Source: Oscillospiraceae bacterium (GTDB taxonomy: Bacteria > Bacillota > Clostridia > Oscillospirales > Ruminococcaceae). Taken from it: a stretch of DNA of 5,135 nucleotides. Every line of letters starts with the position of its first letter. Within the stretch, counting starts at the first letter, position 1. Shown piece after piece: positions 5,079 through 5,135 of this stretch. The stretch covers positions 1-5,135 of the forward strand of contig JAIDPG010000362.1 in assembly GCA_029062865.1 (NCBI GenBank). Reading direction: 5' to 3'. The notes under the pieces were generated by a model. It worked only from the letters and a program-made list of their open reading frames with translations, did no database searches and had not been told where the DNA came from. A program made the translations under genes and the position numbers.

Positions 5079-5135
5079 TATGTTGACCTGTCGGTGTTAC
5101 CCCTCTCCGAGCCCCCGCGACCAGAGGCAATGGCG
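5079..5135. other. Unassigned right edge
   Basis: No ribosome binding site, convincing start or RNA gene is visible. TTGACC (5083-5088) resembles a -35 box, but no TATAAT-like -10 follows at 16-18 bases. The segment may continue the repeat element to its left, or lead to something outside the window. Confidence 0.3.

Noticed and set aside
4852..5130. 92-codon minus-strand frame across the terminator and GC palindromes
   Set aside because: It starts at TTG without a Shine-Dalgarno sequence and runs through the terminator and palindromes into the lipoprotein 3' end. Proteins rich in Gly/Arg/Pro like this are typical artefacts of GC repeats.
5083..5135. Vegetative promoter at TTGACC near the right edge
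   Set aside because: No -10 sequence follows at a workable distance, and no gene start is visible downstream.

Overview
The window looks like chromosomal DNA from an endospore-forming Clostridia-type Bacillota, probably a gut Oscillospirales/Ruminococcus-like lineage. The evidence is a dipicolinate synthase subunit gene (a spore-specific pathway), a Gram-positive style lipoprotein and ECF sigma/anti-sigma pair, strong GGAGG-type ribosome binding sites, and GC-rich coding DNA set against AT-rich intergenic DNA. The taxonomic placement is inference, since there is no marker gene.

Layout. Positions 1-82 are AT-rich and contain no gene. A gene for dipicolinate synthase subunit A (dpaA/spoVFA) runs leftward at 83-895. 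A 187-base divergent intergenic region (896-1082) holds a dpaA ribosome binding site, a candidate sporulation promoter, a strong GC hairpin and an ECF-type promoter. Rightward come an ECF sigma factor (1083-1583), a single-pass membrane anti-sigma factor (1585-2169, one base after the sigma stop), a second 187-base intergenic region (2170-2356), and a large lipoprotein (2357-4936, 859 aa). The lipoprotein has Ig/Fn3-like domains, a SLPETSE-repeat linker and a C-terminal transglutaminase-like Cys-His-Asp domain. It is followed by an intrinsic terminator (4949-4980) and a cluster of GC-rich palindromes. The last ~55 bases hold nothing recognisable.

How the genes work together. The main observation is that the sigma/anti-sigma operon and the lipoprotein gene carry the same promoter. 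An identical 15-mer (TTTTGCAGCGTTTTG, at 1021-1035 and 2171-2185) covers the -35, and CGTATTA or CGTGTTA follows exactly 16 bases after GCAGCG in both cases, while the spacer has diverged. This fits a compact three-gene circuit: the sigma factor activates its own operon and, separately, the surface lipoprotein, while the membrane anti-sigma holds it in check. The lipoprotein mRNA would also have a ~148-base leader in which one middle arm can pair with either of two near-identical flanking arms, so a second layer of control is possible. The role of the lipoprotein (cell-wall or surface-protein remodelling) is inferred from its domains only. The neighbouring dpaA gene is divergent and probably belongs to a separate sporulation programme.
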